A DNA stretch of 64,000 nucleotides from positions 992,001 to 1,056,000 of the forward strand of contig NZ_RXZI01000001.1 of the NCBI RefSeq assembly GCF_021991925.1. The letters run 5' to 3'. Position numbers and translations under genes: made by a program. Below the pieces are notes generated by a model, which had not been told where the DNA came from, made no database searches, and saw only the letters and a program-made list of their open reading frames with translations. The DNA comes from Sutcliffiella horikoshii (GTDB taxonomy: Bacteria; Bacillota; Bacilli; Bacillales; Bacillaceae_I). Below are positions 33,684-42,126 of this stretch, in pieces. Numbering within the stretch: the first letter of the stretch is position 1; each line of letters opens with the position of its first letter.

Positions 33684-33819
33684 CCGCTGTTCCTTTCCGC
33701 AAATGGCTTCGCTTTCCGCGGGACGGTGCTTGAGCCTCCTCACCACGCTTCAGGGGTCACAATCTACCGTTTTTCCCCCGCTGGAGTCTTCGTCACTTGC
33801 TTCCATGCACAACTGTTAA
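33684..33819. repeat. GC-rich module, divergent type C copy 2
   Basis: It contains GGCTTCGCTTTCCGCGGG, TTGAGCCTCCTCACCACGC, CAGGGGTC and GGAGTCTTCG. Like copy C1 it has ACCACGCTTCA at the apex. No clear ends or target duplication. It lies upstream of the operator region and belongs to no gene. Confidence 0.7.
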
Positions 33820-33909
33820 TCTCATATATGGTAAGTGAATGCTTAATAGGCTACTTCATCAGTTAGATGCCTTTTCATAAACCCTTGGATAAAAGTAGCT
33901 TTCTTGTTG

Positions 33910-34492
33910 ATTGAATCGGAAGAAGGAACGCAGCCCCTGCGGGAGGAAGCAATCTTCCGTTGAGATTGTCATCATCAGTGCTATAAAGACATTCTGGAGA
34001 TGGTTTTTCCGTTGAGATTGTCATCATCAGTGCTATAAAGACATTCTGGAGATGGATTTTCCGTTGAGATTGTCATCATCAGGGCTATAAAGACAATCTG
34101 GAGTTGGATTTTCCGTTGAGATTGTCATCATCAGTGCTATAAAGACATGCTGGAGATGGATTTTCCGTTGAGATTGTCATCATCAGGGCTATAAAGACAA
34201 TCTGGAGTTGGATTTTCTGTTGAGATTGTCATCATCAGGGCTATAAAGACAATCTGGAGATGGATTTTCTGTTGAGATTGTCATCATCAGGGCTATAAAG
34301 ACATTCTGGAGATGGATTTTCCGTTGAGATTGTCGTCATCAGTGCTATAAAGACATTCTGGAGATGGATTCTCCGTTGAGATTGTCGTCATCAGAGCCAT
34401 AGAGACAATCTATCTGGCTACAATGTTCCGCAGGCTCACGGGCAGCCCGCAGGCAAGCGAAGCGGCTGGAACGGAAATCAACCGCTTTATAT
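33910..34492 (-). repeat. GC-rich module split by the 52-bp tandem array (type D)
   Basis: On the minus strand, 34492-34425 reads GCGGTTGATTTCCG, then CCGCTTCGCTTGCCTGCGGG and GTGAGCCT, which is the 5' arm of the module. 33950-33910 reads CTTCCTCCCGCAGG...GATTCAATC, which is the 3' arm. The apical part is missing, and the nine-unit array occupies its place. The stretch 33551-34547 holds no gene. Confidence 0.65.
33955..34418. repeat. Tandem array of nine 52-bp units
   Basis: Units begin at 33955, 34007, 34059, 34111, 34163, 34215, 34267, 34319 and 34371, with exact 52-bp spacing. The common part is TTCCGTTGAGATTGTCATCA, then TCAGTGCTATAAAGACATTC and TGGAGATGGA. Two subtypes alternate: TCAGTG with GACATTC, and TCAGGG with GACAATC. 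In the second, GATTGTC and GACAATC form a hairpin. There are no spacers, so it is not a CRISPR array. 52 is not a multiple of three, so no repetitive protein is encoded. Confidence 0.95.
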
Positions 34493-34547
34493 AGATTCTT
34501 AAACTAAAAAAGAGGAAAATGACCAGGTCATTCTCCCCTCTACATAT

Positions 34548-35342
34548 TCAACTTAATAATGCTCTGTCGTTAGTCATTGCTTGACCGCGTATTCGTTGGA
34601 ATTCAGCTAGCAATCGTTCAATGGTAAGAGATTTCTTTTCTTCCTCTCCCACTTCAAGTATGATTTGTCCCTTGTCCATCATAATTAAACGATTCCCAAG
34701 ATCAAGTGCCTGTTGCATGTTATGGGTTACCATCAGTGTCGTCAACCCTTTATCTGCAACGATTTCTTTTGTGATGTTAGTAATCAATTCGGCACGAGAT
34801 GGATCAAGAGCTGCAGTATGCTCATCCAAAAGCAGAATATCCGGTTCCGTGAATGTTGCCATCAAAAGGGACAAAGCTTGCCTTTCCCCACCTGAAAGCA
34901 ATCCCACTTTTGCACTCAATCTATTTTCCAAACCAAGGTGCAGCGTTTCGAGCACCTCTTTAAAATATGTTTTTCTCTTTTTTGTCACGCCCATTTTTAA
35001 GGTGCGGCTTTTATTCCGTGAATAGGCCATTGCCAAATTCTCTTCAATCGTCATCGTAGGAGCCGTTCCTGCCATCGGGTCCTGGAACACCCTTCCGATA
35101 TATTTGGCTCTTCTGTGCTCTGCCATATAGGTGACATCGCGGCCATCAATCTCCACTTTGCCGGTATCAGGCGTCAGTACACCTGAAATCATATTCATTA
35201 AAGTAGACTTACCGGCTCCGTTACTCCCAATGATGGTAACGAAATCTCCTTTTTTTAAGAAAAGGTTGATGGTATCAAGCGCATTTTTTTCATCTAGTGT
35301 TCCTTCATTAAAGATTTTGTTAATCTGTGTTAAATGTAGCAC
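34548..35342 (-). CDS. ABC transporter ATP-binding protein (amino acid-type importer)
   Basis: This 264-residue ATPase has Walker A IGSNGAGKSTLMN, signature LLSGGERQALSL and Walker B ILLLDEHTAALDP. GTG 35342 is preferred over the longer frame because GGGGGA lies just upstream. It overlaps the permease stop by 23 bases, so the two are coupled. It pairs with the permease at 35320 and the lipoprotein at 36377. Similar three-gene systems (TrpXYZ type) are predicted tryptophan/tyrosine importers. The shared operator suggests phenylalanine or another aromatic compound here. Confidence 0.85.
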   Translation of the reverse strand: MLHLTQINKIFNEGTLDEKNALDTINLFLKKGDFVTIIGSNGAGKSTLMNMISGVLTPDTGKVEIDGRDVTYMAEHRRAKYIGRVFQDPMAGTAPTMTIEENLAMAYSRNKSRTLKMGVTKKRKTYFKEVLETLHLGLENRLSAKVGLLSGGERQALSLLMATFTEPDILLLDEHTAALDPSRAELITNITKEIVADKGLTTLMVTHNMQQALDLGNRLIMMDKGQIILEVGEEEKKSLTIERLLAEFQRIRGQAMTNDRALLS

Positions 35343-36342
35343 GTTGATCCCCCTTTTCATTGGCAGGTTGTAAAGAAGCCAGTTTAAGCATCTTCTGTTT
35401 TTTCCTCTTTCGATCTTTATAGCTATCAATAAATTTAGGGGTGATAAGCGCCAAGATAACAATCGTTGCCGTAATGGCTTTCAAGTCACCTGTTTCTAAA
35501 AATTCTACTCTCAGAGCAAGCGTCACTACAATACGATAGATGATAGCGCCACCGATTACAGCAAACGTGGTCCATGCAATCGTTTTTGTACCAAAGATGG
35601 CCTCTCCGATAATAACAGATGCCAACCCGATGATGATCATCCCGATCCCCATTCCAACGTCTGCATACCCGCCGTGCTGGGCGATCAATGCACCAGAAAA
35701 TGCAACCATGGCATTGGAAATCCCTAAACCAAGAATAACCAGTCCGCTTGTATTGGCAGAAAGACTGCGAATCATTCGCTTATTATCACCCGTCGCTCTT
35801 ATTGCCAAGCCAATTTCAGTTTTCAGGAATAAATCTGTTAGTATCTTAATCGCAAACGTGACGATCAACATGATGAAAATGATCCCCCATGTTCTAGGGA
35901 CAAAAGCTCCTAACCCGATCGTTGAAAATATATTATTTAAAAATTCATCTATTCCGGTACTCCCCCACGAAGAACGGATGTTGGTAAAAAAGGTATCACT
36001 ATTCAATAATGGCACATTTGATCTTCCCATTATTCGCAAATTGATGGAATAAAGGGCGATCATCATTAAAATACCAGATAATAGTGGATTAATTTTTCCA
36101 AACGTATGTAAGGAACCGGTAATGCAGCCTGCGATAAATCCTGCAAACATCGCCACCACTGTAGCTGTGATAGGACTATATCCGCTGACAATCATTGTCG
36201 CAGCAACTGCAGCGCCAGTTACAAAGCTACCATCTACTGTCAAATCGGGAAAATCAAGGACCCTAAAGGAAAGATATACCCCTAGGGCCATGATTGCGTA
36301 GATGATTCCCAATTCGACTGAACCAAAAATTGCTGTTATCAT
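35320..36342 (-). CDS. ABC transporter permease (branched-chain amino acid permease fold)
   Basis: This 340-residue membrane protein has eight or nine predicted segments. The BPD_transp_2 family feature VLDFPDLTVDGSFVTGAAVA lies near residue 30, followed by TFGKINPLLSGILMMIAL. The C-terminal tail is basic (YKDRKRKKQKMLKL). It forms the membrane channel of the importer. It follows the substrate-binding gene by about 34 bases and overlaps the ATPase gene. Confidence 0.85.
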   Translation of the reverse strand: MITAIFGSVELGIIYAIMALGVYLSFRVLDFPDLTVDGSFVTGAAVAATMIVSGYSPITATVVAMFAGFIAGCITGSLHTFGKINPLLSGILMMIALYSINLRIMGRSNVPLLNSDTFFTNIRSSWGSTGIDEFLNNIFSTIGLGAFVPRTWGIIFIMLIVTFAIKILTDLFLKTEIGLAIRATGDNKRMIRSLSANTSGLVILGLGISNAMVAFSGALIAQHGGYADVGMGIGMIIIGLASVIIGEAIFGTKTIAWTTFAVIGGAIIYRIVVTLALRVEFLETGDLKAITATIVILALITPKFIDSYKDRKRKKQKMLKLASLQPANEKGDQRATFNTD

Positions 36343-36376
36343 GTCAGAATCATCTCCTTGGTTGTCTTAAAATATC

Positions 36377-37375
36377 TTATTTTTCATCATGGAATTCTGC
36401 AAACTCAGTCCAAGCATCTTGCACTTCCAAGCCTTGAGCTTCTGCAGCGTCTGTATTAATAGTTAACTTTAAGCTCTGAGGATAAGATACTGGAATTTCA
36501 GAAGGTTTCTTTTCACCTTTTAATACTTGAACGGCCATCAAGCCGGTTTCATAACCTAGGTCATAATAATTAAATCCACTTGCCGCAACTGCTCCTGCTT
36601 CCATGGAATCAAGATCTCCTGCAAACAAAGGAATCTTTTCATTCGATGCTACTGTAATGAGTGATTGTATAGCTGAAACCACTGTGTTATCTGTTGGCAT
36701 ATAGATCGCATCTACTCTTCCAATTAAAGATTCTGCAGCCTGCTGAACCTCTGCAGATGTAGAAACGGAAGCTTCTACTAAAGTTCCGCCTTTTTCCTCA
36801 ACAAGACTTTTTACTGTTTCCACCTGCACAACGGAGTTTTGTTCTCCAGTATTATAGATAACACCAATATTTTTCGCACCCAGCTCGTCTACCATGAAAT
36901 TGATAGTAGTAGAAATAGCATCAGGGTGTGTATCTGAAGTCCCTGTGATATTTTCGCCTGGTTTATCAAAGGATTCTACTAATTCTGCACCGACAGGATC
37001 AGTAACAGATGTAAAAATGATTGGAATATCTTTTGTCGCCTGCAAGGCACTTTGTGCACTTGGAGTGGAGTTAGCAAAAATCAAATCCACTTCATCTGCA
37101 ACAAACTTATCTGCAATTGGCTTGTTGTTATTCGGATCTCCTTGAGCGTTTTGAACATCATATTTGACATTCTCGCCTTCTTTGTATCCATTGTCTTCTA
37201 GCGCCTTCTTGAACCCCTCAAACGCAGCATCCAAAGATGGATGTTCAGCAATTTGGGTTACCCCTACAACCACTTGGTCCTTTGCATCCCCGCTTGTTGA
37301 GTCGGAGCTACAGCCGACTAATAAAGCGGCGCATGCCATACTTGCCAAAATAGACTTCATCTTGAACTTTTTCAT
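36377..37375 (-). CDS. ABC transporter substrate-binding lipoprotein
   Basis: This 332-residue lipoprotein has the lipobox in ACAALLVGCSSD, then the periplasmic-binding fold of the TrpX/DUF534 type: VVVGVTQIAEHPSLDAAFEG, NAQGDPNNNKPIADKFVADE, PIIFTSVTDPVGAELV and MPTDNTVVSAIQSL. It captures the ligand outside the membrane for the downstream permease and ATPase. It is the first gene of the operon and is preceded by an operator-like site (37463) that matches the one before the phenylalanine dehydrogenase unit. Confidence 0.87.
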   Translation of the reverse strand: MKKFKMKSILASMACAALLVGCSSDSTSGDAKDQVVVGVTQIAEHPSLDAAFEGFKKALEDNGYKEGENVKYDVQNAQGDPNNNKPIADKFVADEVDLIFANSTPSAQSALQATKDIPIIFTSVTDPVGAELVESFDKPGENITGTSDTHPDAISTTINFMVDELGAKNIGVIYNTGEQNSVVQVETVKSLVEEKGGTLVEASVSTSAEVQQAAESLIGRVDAIYMPTDNTVVSAIQSLITVASNEKIPLFAGDLDSMEAGAVAASGFNYYDLGYETGLMAVQVLKGEKKPSEIPVSYPQSLKLTINTDAAEAQGLEVQDAWTEFAEFHDEK

Positions 37376-37462
37376 ACTTATCCCCCTTATATATGTTTTT
37401 AAGCTACATAAAATTATGTATGCTTTTGAAACCGTTTACATGATGTTGTTGTCTATGATGGA

Positions 37463-37497
37463 CAAAACGTTATTCGTTTTTTCAACGTTATATTAAC
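37463..37497 (-). promoter_or_regulatory. Operator-like site upstream of the ABC importer
   Basis: The plus strand reads CAAAACGTTATTCGTTTTTT followed by CAACGTTATATTAAC. It matches 33561-33595 at 28 of 35 positions and contains AACG-N5-CGTT and CGTT-N5-AACG. It is about 90 bases before the start at 37375. Confidence 0.7.
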
Positions 37498-37606
37498 ACC
37501 AACAAACAAATAGTGTCAATATATTCGAAAAATTTAAATAAATTTATTATTTTACAATAAATACGCCATTTTTCCCTAAAACCCTTTTTCTTTTTATAAA
37601 ATAAAA

Positions 37607-37794
37607 GTGCTCTTTTCTAAAAAATTGTTGCTAACCACTAGCAAAAAGTCGGCATTTGGTCTTTTTGTCCTCTTACCTGCTCTAAAATAAACATGTAGAA
37701 TATACAAAAAAAAACAGGGAAAAGAGCACGACAGTAAGGAATATAACGGTTAGTTGGTTAATACGAAAAAGCAAGTGAGTTTACGAAAATAGCC
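37607..37794 (+). mobile_element. MITE of family M, copy 3 (decayed)
   Basis: It follows copy 2 throughout: GTGCTCTTTTCTAAAAAATTG, the hairpin AAAAAGTC...GTCTTTTT, GGGAAAAGAGCACGACAGTAAG, and GAGTTTACGAAAATAGCC at the right end. The ends and target duplication have diverged. It lies upstream of the ABC importer and next to the terminator of the nitronate monooxygenase-like gene. Confidence 0.8.
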
Positions 37795-37801
37795 ATTAAA
37801 A

Positions 37802-37832
37802 AAGAAACCTCTGAATGATTAAGAGGTTTCTT
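37802..37832 (-). terminator. Terminator of the nitronate monooxygenase-like gene
   Basis: AAGAAACCTCT and AGAGGTTTCTT pair around a nine-base loop, with a T run on the minus strand. Confidence 0.85.
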
Positions 37833-37837
37833 GACAT

Positions 37838-38785
37838 TTATAACTGGGCGACTGCTCTTTGAAGCTGCTCTTTGGCTTCAGTAACCATTTGCTCGAAAAG
37901 TTCACTTACACTTGGTATTGTTTGGATGATACTAGATATTTGACCACCGTTAATAAAACCGTGTTCCAGTTCTCCCTCAACAGCGCCTTTAATATGGTGA
38001 TCCTCCGTAGTCAATAGATTAAACTCCTCCAGCGTAATCCCTTCCTGCTCTTTCTTAAGAAGCAGATCAGCATATGGTGTGCGAATGACCCGTCTTACTC
38101 GCCCAACTGTTCTGCCCACAATAACAGTACCTTGATCATCAGCCGTTAAGATGGAATTCTTATAATGATTATGAAACGGTGCTTCTTTCGTTGCAATCAG
38201 CCTCGTCCCCATCTGAACTCCAGAGGCACCAAGTGCTATAGCAGCAGCAAGCCCCTTTCCATTCCCAATTCCACCAGCGGCTACAACAGGTATGGACACA
38301 CTCTCTACCACTTGTGGTATAAGTGTCATGGTGGTTGTTTCAAGATTTGAATTGATACCGGCAGCTTCATAACCTTCTGCCACAATAATATCAGCGCCAG
38401 CATTTTCGGCTTTGATTGCCTGTTTAGGAGAAGCTACCACACATATAACCGTTATCCCATGTTCTTTTAGCCTAGGAATATAAGGAGCTGGATTCCCTGC
38501 TGAAAGGGATACAACCGTTACTTGGTGCTTAATTATGAGCTTCAGAACCTCTTTTGTATATGGAGAAACCGACAAAGCAACATTCACTGCGAAAGGTTTT
38601 TCCGTAAGTTCTTTGGTTTTTATGATAATATCTTCCACTTCTTCCGGCTTCATCGTTCCTGCTCCAATTGTACCGAGGCCGCCTGCGTTGGAGACAGCTG
38701 CAGTTAATGGTGCATTACTGATATTTCCCATTCCACCTTGGATAATAGGAATGCTTATTTTAAGAATTTCTTGTAATATATTCAC
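37838..38785 (-). CDS. Nitronate monooxygenase/FabK-like FMN enzyme
   Basis: This 315-residue TIM-barrel flavoprotein has IIQGGMGNISNAPLTAAVSN at the N-terminus and PVVAAGGIGNGKGLAAAIAL, the phosphate-binding region for FMN. GVQMGTRLIATKEA follows. These match the nitronate monooxygenase/2-nitropropane dioxygenase and FabK group. The substrate cannot be decided. It is a single gene with its own terminator, diverging from the gamma-carbonic anhydrase gene. Confidence 0.8.
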   Translation of the reverse strand: MNILQEILKISIPIIQGGMGNISNAPLTAAVSNAGGLGTIGAGTMKPEEVEDIIIKTKELTEKPFAVNVALSVSPYTKEVLKLIIKHQVTVVSLSAGNPAPYIPRLKEHGITVICVVASPKQAIKAENAGADIIVAEGYEAAGINSNLETTTMTLIPQVVESVSIPVVAAGGIGNGKGLAAAIALGASGVQMGTRLIATKEAPFHNHYKNSILTADDQGTVIVGRTVGRVRRVIRTPYADLLLKKEQEGITLEEFNLLTTEDHHIKGAVEGELEHGFINGGQISSIIQTIPSVSELFEQMVTEAKEQLQRAVAQL

Positions 38786-38864
38786 CTATTAATTCACCCC
38801 TCGTAAAAATAATGTTATACTAATTTTAAAATTTAGACAATAATATTTGGGGAGTGATGGATGA

Positions 38865-39383
38865 ATGATTTATCCTTTTGGAGGAAAAAAACCGCAACTT
38901 CATGATTCTGTATTTGTAGCACCGGGCGCACGAATTATCGGTGACGTAACGATTGGGGAAGAATCGACTATTTGGTTTAACGCAGTTCTACGTGGTGATG
39001 AAGGACCAATATCAATCGGGAAAAGATGCAGCATCCAGGATAATGTAACTGCGCATTTGTACGAAGGATTCCCTTTGGTGGTTGAGGATGAAGTAACAGT
39101 TGGACATACAGCTATTTTGCATGGCTGTACGGTTAGAAAACGATGTATTGTAGGAATGGGATCCACGATCTTAGATGGAGCGGATATTGGTGAGGAGAGT
39201 ATTATTGGTGCCAATACTTTAATTCCTTCTGGTAAAAAGATTCCTCCACGTTCGTTGGTTGTTGGGTCCCCTGGTAAGGTTATTCGTGAACTAACAGAAA
39301 AGGATTTGGAGCTCATACAGTTGTCCATTGATACATATGTGCAAAATGGGAAGGATTATCAGAAGGAATTGGGCGAGGGATAA
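38865..39383 (+). CDS. Gamma-carbonic anhydrase family protein (PaaY-like)
   Basis: This 172-residue left-handed beta-helix protein is built from hexapeptide repeats (IGDVTIGEESTIWFNAVLRG, IGKRCSIQDNVTAHL). It has the three metal-binding histidines of the family in VTAHLYEG and VGHTAILHGC. ATG 38865 is the only option because TGA precedes it in frame. In other bacteria PaaY, of this family, hydrolyses stalled CoA thioesters in phenylacetate breakdown. The position between the importer and paaX makes that role possible, though it is on the other strand and separate. Confidence 0.82.
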   Translation: MIYPFGGKKPQLHDSVFVAPGARIIGDVTIGEESTIWFNAVLRGDEGPISIGKRCSIQDNVTAHLYEGFPLVVEDEVTVGHTAILHGCTVRKRCIVGMGSTILDGADIGEESIIGANTLIPSGKKIPPRSLVVGSPGKVIRELTEKDLELIQLSIDTYVQNGKDYQKELGEG

Positions 39384-39400
39384 ATGGAAGTTTTGGTGGG

Positions 39401-39429
39401 ACCGGGCTGTGTAGATGGCTCGGTTTTTT
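39401..39429 (+). terminator. Terminator of the gamma-carbonic anhydrase gene
   Basis: ACCGGGC and GCTCGGT pair, followed by TTTTTT on the plus strand. Confidence 0.75.
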
Positions 39430-39439
39430 GTTTGTCGTG

Positions 39440-39536
39440 ATGAGGACCTCTCTAACGAGAAGATAAGGGTAGAGAGGTCCTCATAGACTTGATCAAGACT
39501 TCAGTTACAGGAAAATAGGATTAGAGAGGTCCTCAT
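39440..39536. repeat. 52-bp spaced repeat AGAGAGGTCCTCAT with an inverted copy
   Basis: AGAGAGGTCCTCAT occurs at 39471-39484 and 39523-39536, exactly 52 bp apart. The reverse ATGAGGACCTCTCT lies at 39440. The direct copies extend to TTAGAGAGGTCCTCATA-type context. The spacing equals that of the array at 33955. Confidence 0.8.
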
Positions 39537-39637
39537 AAAGGTGCTTTTTTGTTTGATTCGATATTTGATGAGTTGATTTATCTATTGGTTCTCTCTTATT
39601 AGATTTAGTTTGCTAGGTTATACAACTTTATGATGAT

Positions 39638-39737
39638 CTTCTACATTTAAAAATGAAACTTCTACACTTTATTAAGAACCTTCTACAACAAAGAACAAAC
39701 CTTCTACACTTTTCAGCCGACCTTCTACCTTTCAACA
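39638..39737. repeat. Five repeats of CTTCTACA with a 21-bp period
   Basis: CTTCTACA or CTTCTACC begins at 39638, 39659, 39680, 39701 and 39722, a spacing of exactly 21 bp. The intervening bases vary but often end in AAC or GAC. It lies between the gamma-carbonic anhydrase and paaX terminators; no gene is present in 39384-39865. Confidence 0.9.
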
Positions 39738-39823
39738 AAAACCGACACAAAACATATCCATCATAATAATGTTATGTAAACAACAACTACCTCAAACCCT
39801 CACCCCCACCCGAAAACAATCAA

Positions 39824-39861
39824 AAAAAAAGCACTCCCACCAACTACCTAGTGGAAATGCC
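39824..39861 (-). terminator. Terminator of paaX
   Basis: GCACTCCCAC and GTGGAAATGC pair with two mismatches and lead into nine T residues on the minus strand, just after the paaX stop. Confidence 0.7.
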
Positions 39862-39865
39862 CCCA

Positions 39866-40741
39866 TCACTCCATAATATAAGGATGATTCATCACATCAT
39901 ACTTCTTATCCTTCAATTCCAACTCATTACCGTCCTCAAAGACCTCTTCAAAAAACCGGGAAGCTGGCTCCGCCAATTCTTTATAATACTCACTAAATAA
40001 AGAAGCCGCATGACTACCAAGCCACATATCAGGTAACAGTTCTTCGGGAAGCCCCGGATCAACGAACAAAAACTTCCTATATTCATGGACAAGCTTGGTC
40101 CTCTCCACAAAACATTCGGCATCTGTCATTTGTCCTTTTCCAATCTTATTCTTGTCGATGATATACTTCTGACTATACTCTTGGATAAATTGTTGGTACC
40201 GTCCATTAATCTCATTCAGATCCCAGCTTTTCATGACAAGGCGTTCGTTCTCATATGGCCCATGATATTCAGAAATGAAAAAGTCGACATACTCTTCTAT
40301 TTCGTATTTGGTAATAAGGTCATGTACTTGTTTTTCCAATGAGTTGGGCGAAATCCAACAACTGTTTGATAACGTTCCAAACCCACTCCAGACCAACTCT
40401 TTACGCAGTTCATCCCGAACACTTCTGATTTCTTCTGGTATGGTGTACATAAGCATGCGCCATTTTCCATCCCAGCTATCTGTCTTCAGTTTGAAAATAC
40501 GTTTTGCCGCTTCGTCAATTCTTTTCACGCCGCGTTCTGTTAGAAAATAATAACTTTTGTTTCCCTTTTTCTCCGCTTGGACCCATCCCTGCTTGTTCAT
40601 ACGTGAGATCGCAGCTCGCACGGCTTGGTCATTATGTCCAAATTCATTAAGTAATTTGATTAAGCTTCCGATCCAGATTTTATTCCCATAATGTCTAACA
40701 TAATCACCATATAAAGTAAAAATCATTGATCTTGTATTCAT
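39866..40741 (-). CDS. paaX: PaaX family transcriptional regulator
   Basis: This 291-residue protein has an N-terminal winged-helix domain (TLYGDYVRHYGNKIWIGSL, DQAVRAAISRMNKQGWV) and the PaaX central and C-terminal domains (GKWRMLMYTIPEEIRSVRDE, FLFVDPGLPEELLP). In known systems PaaX represses paa genes until phenylacetyl-CoA binds. ATG 40741 is preferred since AGAGG lies nine bases upstream. It forms its own unit next to the paa genes. It is the best candidate to bind the shared site at 33561, 37463 and 49354. Confidence 0.9.
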   Translation of the reverse strand: MNTRSMIFTLYGDYVRHYGNKIWIGSLIKLLNEFGHNDQAVRAAISRMNKQGWVQAEKKGNKSYYFLTERGVKRIDEAAKRIFKLKTDSWDGKWRMLMYTIPEEIRSVRDELRKELVWSGFGTLSNSCWISPNSLEKQVHDLITKYEIEEYVDFFISEYHGPYENERLVMKSWDLNEINGRYQQFIQEYSQKYIIDKNKIGKGQMTDAECFVERTKLVHEYRKFLFVDPGLPEELLPDMWLGSHAASLFSEYYKELAEPASRFFEEVFEDGNELELKDKKYDVMNHPYIME

Positions 40742-40871
40742 TTCGAGCATCCTCTTTCTACCACATAAGATAAATCGCTATATTACAGTAATTTCATTTT
40801 AACAGAGTAACGCGTTATAGAAAAGACGGAACGGAAAACTTATCTCCAAGTATTCTTCAAAAAACATCCCA

Positions 40872-40903
40872 AAGAATCATAGGGCATCATGCTCTATGAT
40901 TCT
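40872..40903 (-). terminator. Terminator of the thiolase unit
   Basis: AAGAATCATAG and CTATGATTCTT form an 11-bp stem overlapping the last codons of the thiolase gene. A T-rich stretch follows after a short gap. Confidence 0.75.
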
Positions 40904-42105
40904 TGTATTCTCTCTACTATTGTCGCAATTCCCTGTCCAACCCCTACACACATTGTCGCAAGGCCGTATCGTGCGTCCCGCTTATTCATTTCATGCACAA
41001 GCGTAGTTAAGATTCTTGCCCCGCTGGCACCAAGCGGGTGTCCGAACGCAATTGCTCCCCCGTTTACATTCACTCTGCTTGGATCTAATTCCAGTTGACG
41101 AATACATTCAAGCGATTGGGATGCAAATGCTTCATTTAACTCAATGAGGTCTAGATTTCCAACAGACAACCCAGCACGCCCGAGTGCCTTCCTAGTGGCA
41201 TAGATAGGCCCTATTCCCATAATGGAAGGAGTAAGCCCTGCAGCGGCAGACGTGACATACCTCGCTAATGGCTTTAAGCCAAGCTCTTTCGCTTTTTCTG
41301 CACTCATCAAAAGCAGTGCCGATGCGCCGTCATTCACACCGGACGCGTTGCCTGCAGTAATTGTCGTACCTTCGCCAAAAATAGGCTTCAAGTTATTCAG
41401 TTTTTCCAATGTTGTATCAGGTCGAGGGTGTTCGTCGCAGTCAACAATTGTTTCCTTACCTTTTCTATCCACAATTGTGACTGGTACCATCTCTTCTTTA
41501 AAGCGGCCGGACTCCATTGCCATTTTAGCTTTTTGCTGACTTTCATAGGCAAATACATCTTGATCTTGACGGGAAACGGAGAACTCTTTAGCAACGTTTT
41601 CTGCCGTTTGCGGCATCGTGTCCACTCCGTACATTTTTTCAAGTTTTTTGTTGGTGAATCTCCAGCCAATGGTCGTATCCATCAATTCCATATTGCCGCG
41701 GGGATAGTCCATTTCTGGCTTTGCCATGACAAATGGAGCCCTTGTCATGCTCTCCGTCCCGCCGGCTATGAAAATGTCGCCTTCTCCTACCATAATGGCT
41801 CGTGCCGCATAATTTACCGCATCAAGACCGGAGCCGCATAAACGGTTGATCGTGGTACCTGCCACTTCTACCGGAAGACCGGCCAATAGAGCACTCATCC
41901 TTGCAACATTGCGGTTATCTTCCCCCGCTTGATTTGCATTTCCGAACACGACTTCTTCTATTTCGTTTACTGGCACATTCGGGTTTCTTTCTACCAAAGC
42001 CTTAATTACAATCGCCCCGAGGTCATCAGGTCGGACCGCCTTTAACGCACCTTTATACCTTCCAATCGGTGTACGGCAAGCATCTACAATTACAACTTCC
42101 TTCAT
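40894..42105 (-). CDS. paaJ: 3-Oxoadipyl-CoA/acetyl-CoA thiolase
   Basis: This 403-residue thiolase has the acylated Cys in TINRLCGSGLDAVN near residue 88, GGAIAFGHPLGASGAR with the catalytic His near 350, and the second Cys in LATMCVGVGQG near 380. The opening VVIVDACRTPIGRYKGAL and MTRAPFVMAK match the PaaJ/PcaF group, which splits 3-oxoadipyl-CoA into succinyl-CoA and acetyl-CoA. ATG 42105 has GAGAGGTG upstream. It follows the 3-hydroxyacyl-CoA dehydrogenase gene by 21 bases and ends the pathway. Confidence 0.87.
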   Translation of the reverse strand: MKEVVIVDACRTPIGRYKGALKAVRPDDLGAIVIKALVERNPNVPVNEIEEVVFGNANQAGEDNRNVARMSALLAGLPVEVAGTTINRLCGSGLDAVNYAARAIMVGEGDIFIAGGTESMTRAPFVMAKPEMDYPRGNMELMDTTIGWRFTNKKLEKMYGVDTMPQTAENVAKEFSVSRQDQDVFAYESQQKAKMAMESGRFKEEMVPVTIVDRKGKETIVDCDEHPRPDTTLEKLNNLKPIFGEGTTITAGNASGVNDGASALLLMSAEKAKELGLKPLARYVTSAAAGLTPSIMGIGPIYATRKALGRAGLSVGNLDLIELNEAFASQSLECIRQLELDPSRVNVNGGAIAFGHPLGASGARILTTLVHEMNKRDARYGLATMCVGVGQGIATIVERIQES

Positions 42106-42126
42106 AATCGACACCTCTCTCGTTGT

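Noticed and set aside
33955-34418. CRISPR array
   Set aside because: Units are contiguous 52-bp direct repeats that differ by point changes only. There are no unique spacers and no cas genes in the window.
35343-35462. N-terminal extension of the ABC ATPase
   Set aside because: It lies inside the permease gene. GTG 35342 has a GGGGGA site and gives the standard length.
40806-40819. paaX promoter copy of the shared operator
   Set aside because: TAACGCGTTATAG has a short AACG-CGTT palindrome but lacks the rest of the site, so it is not counted as a member.
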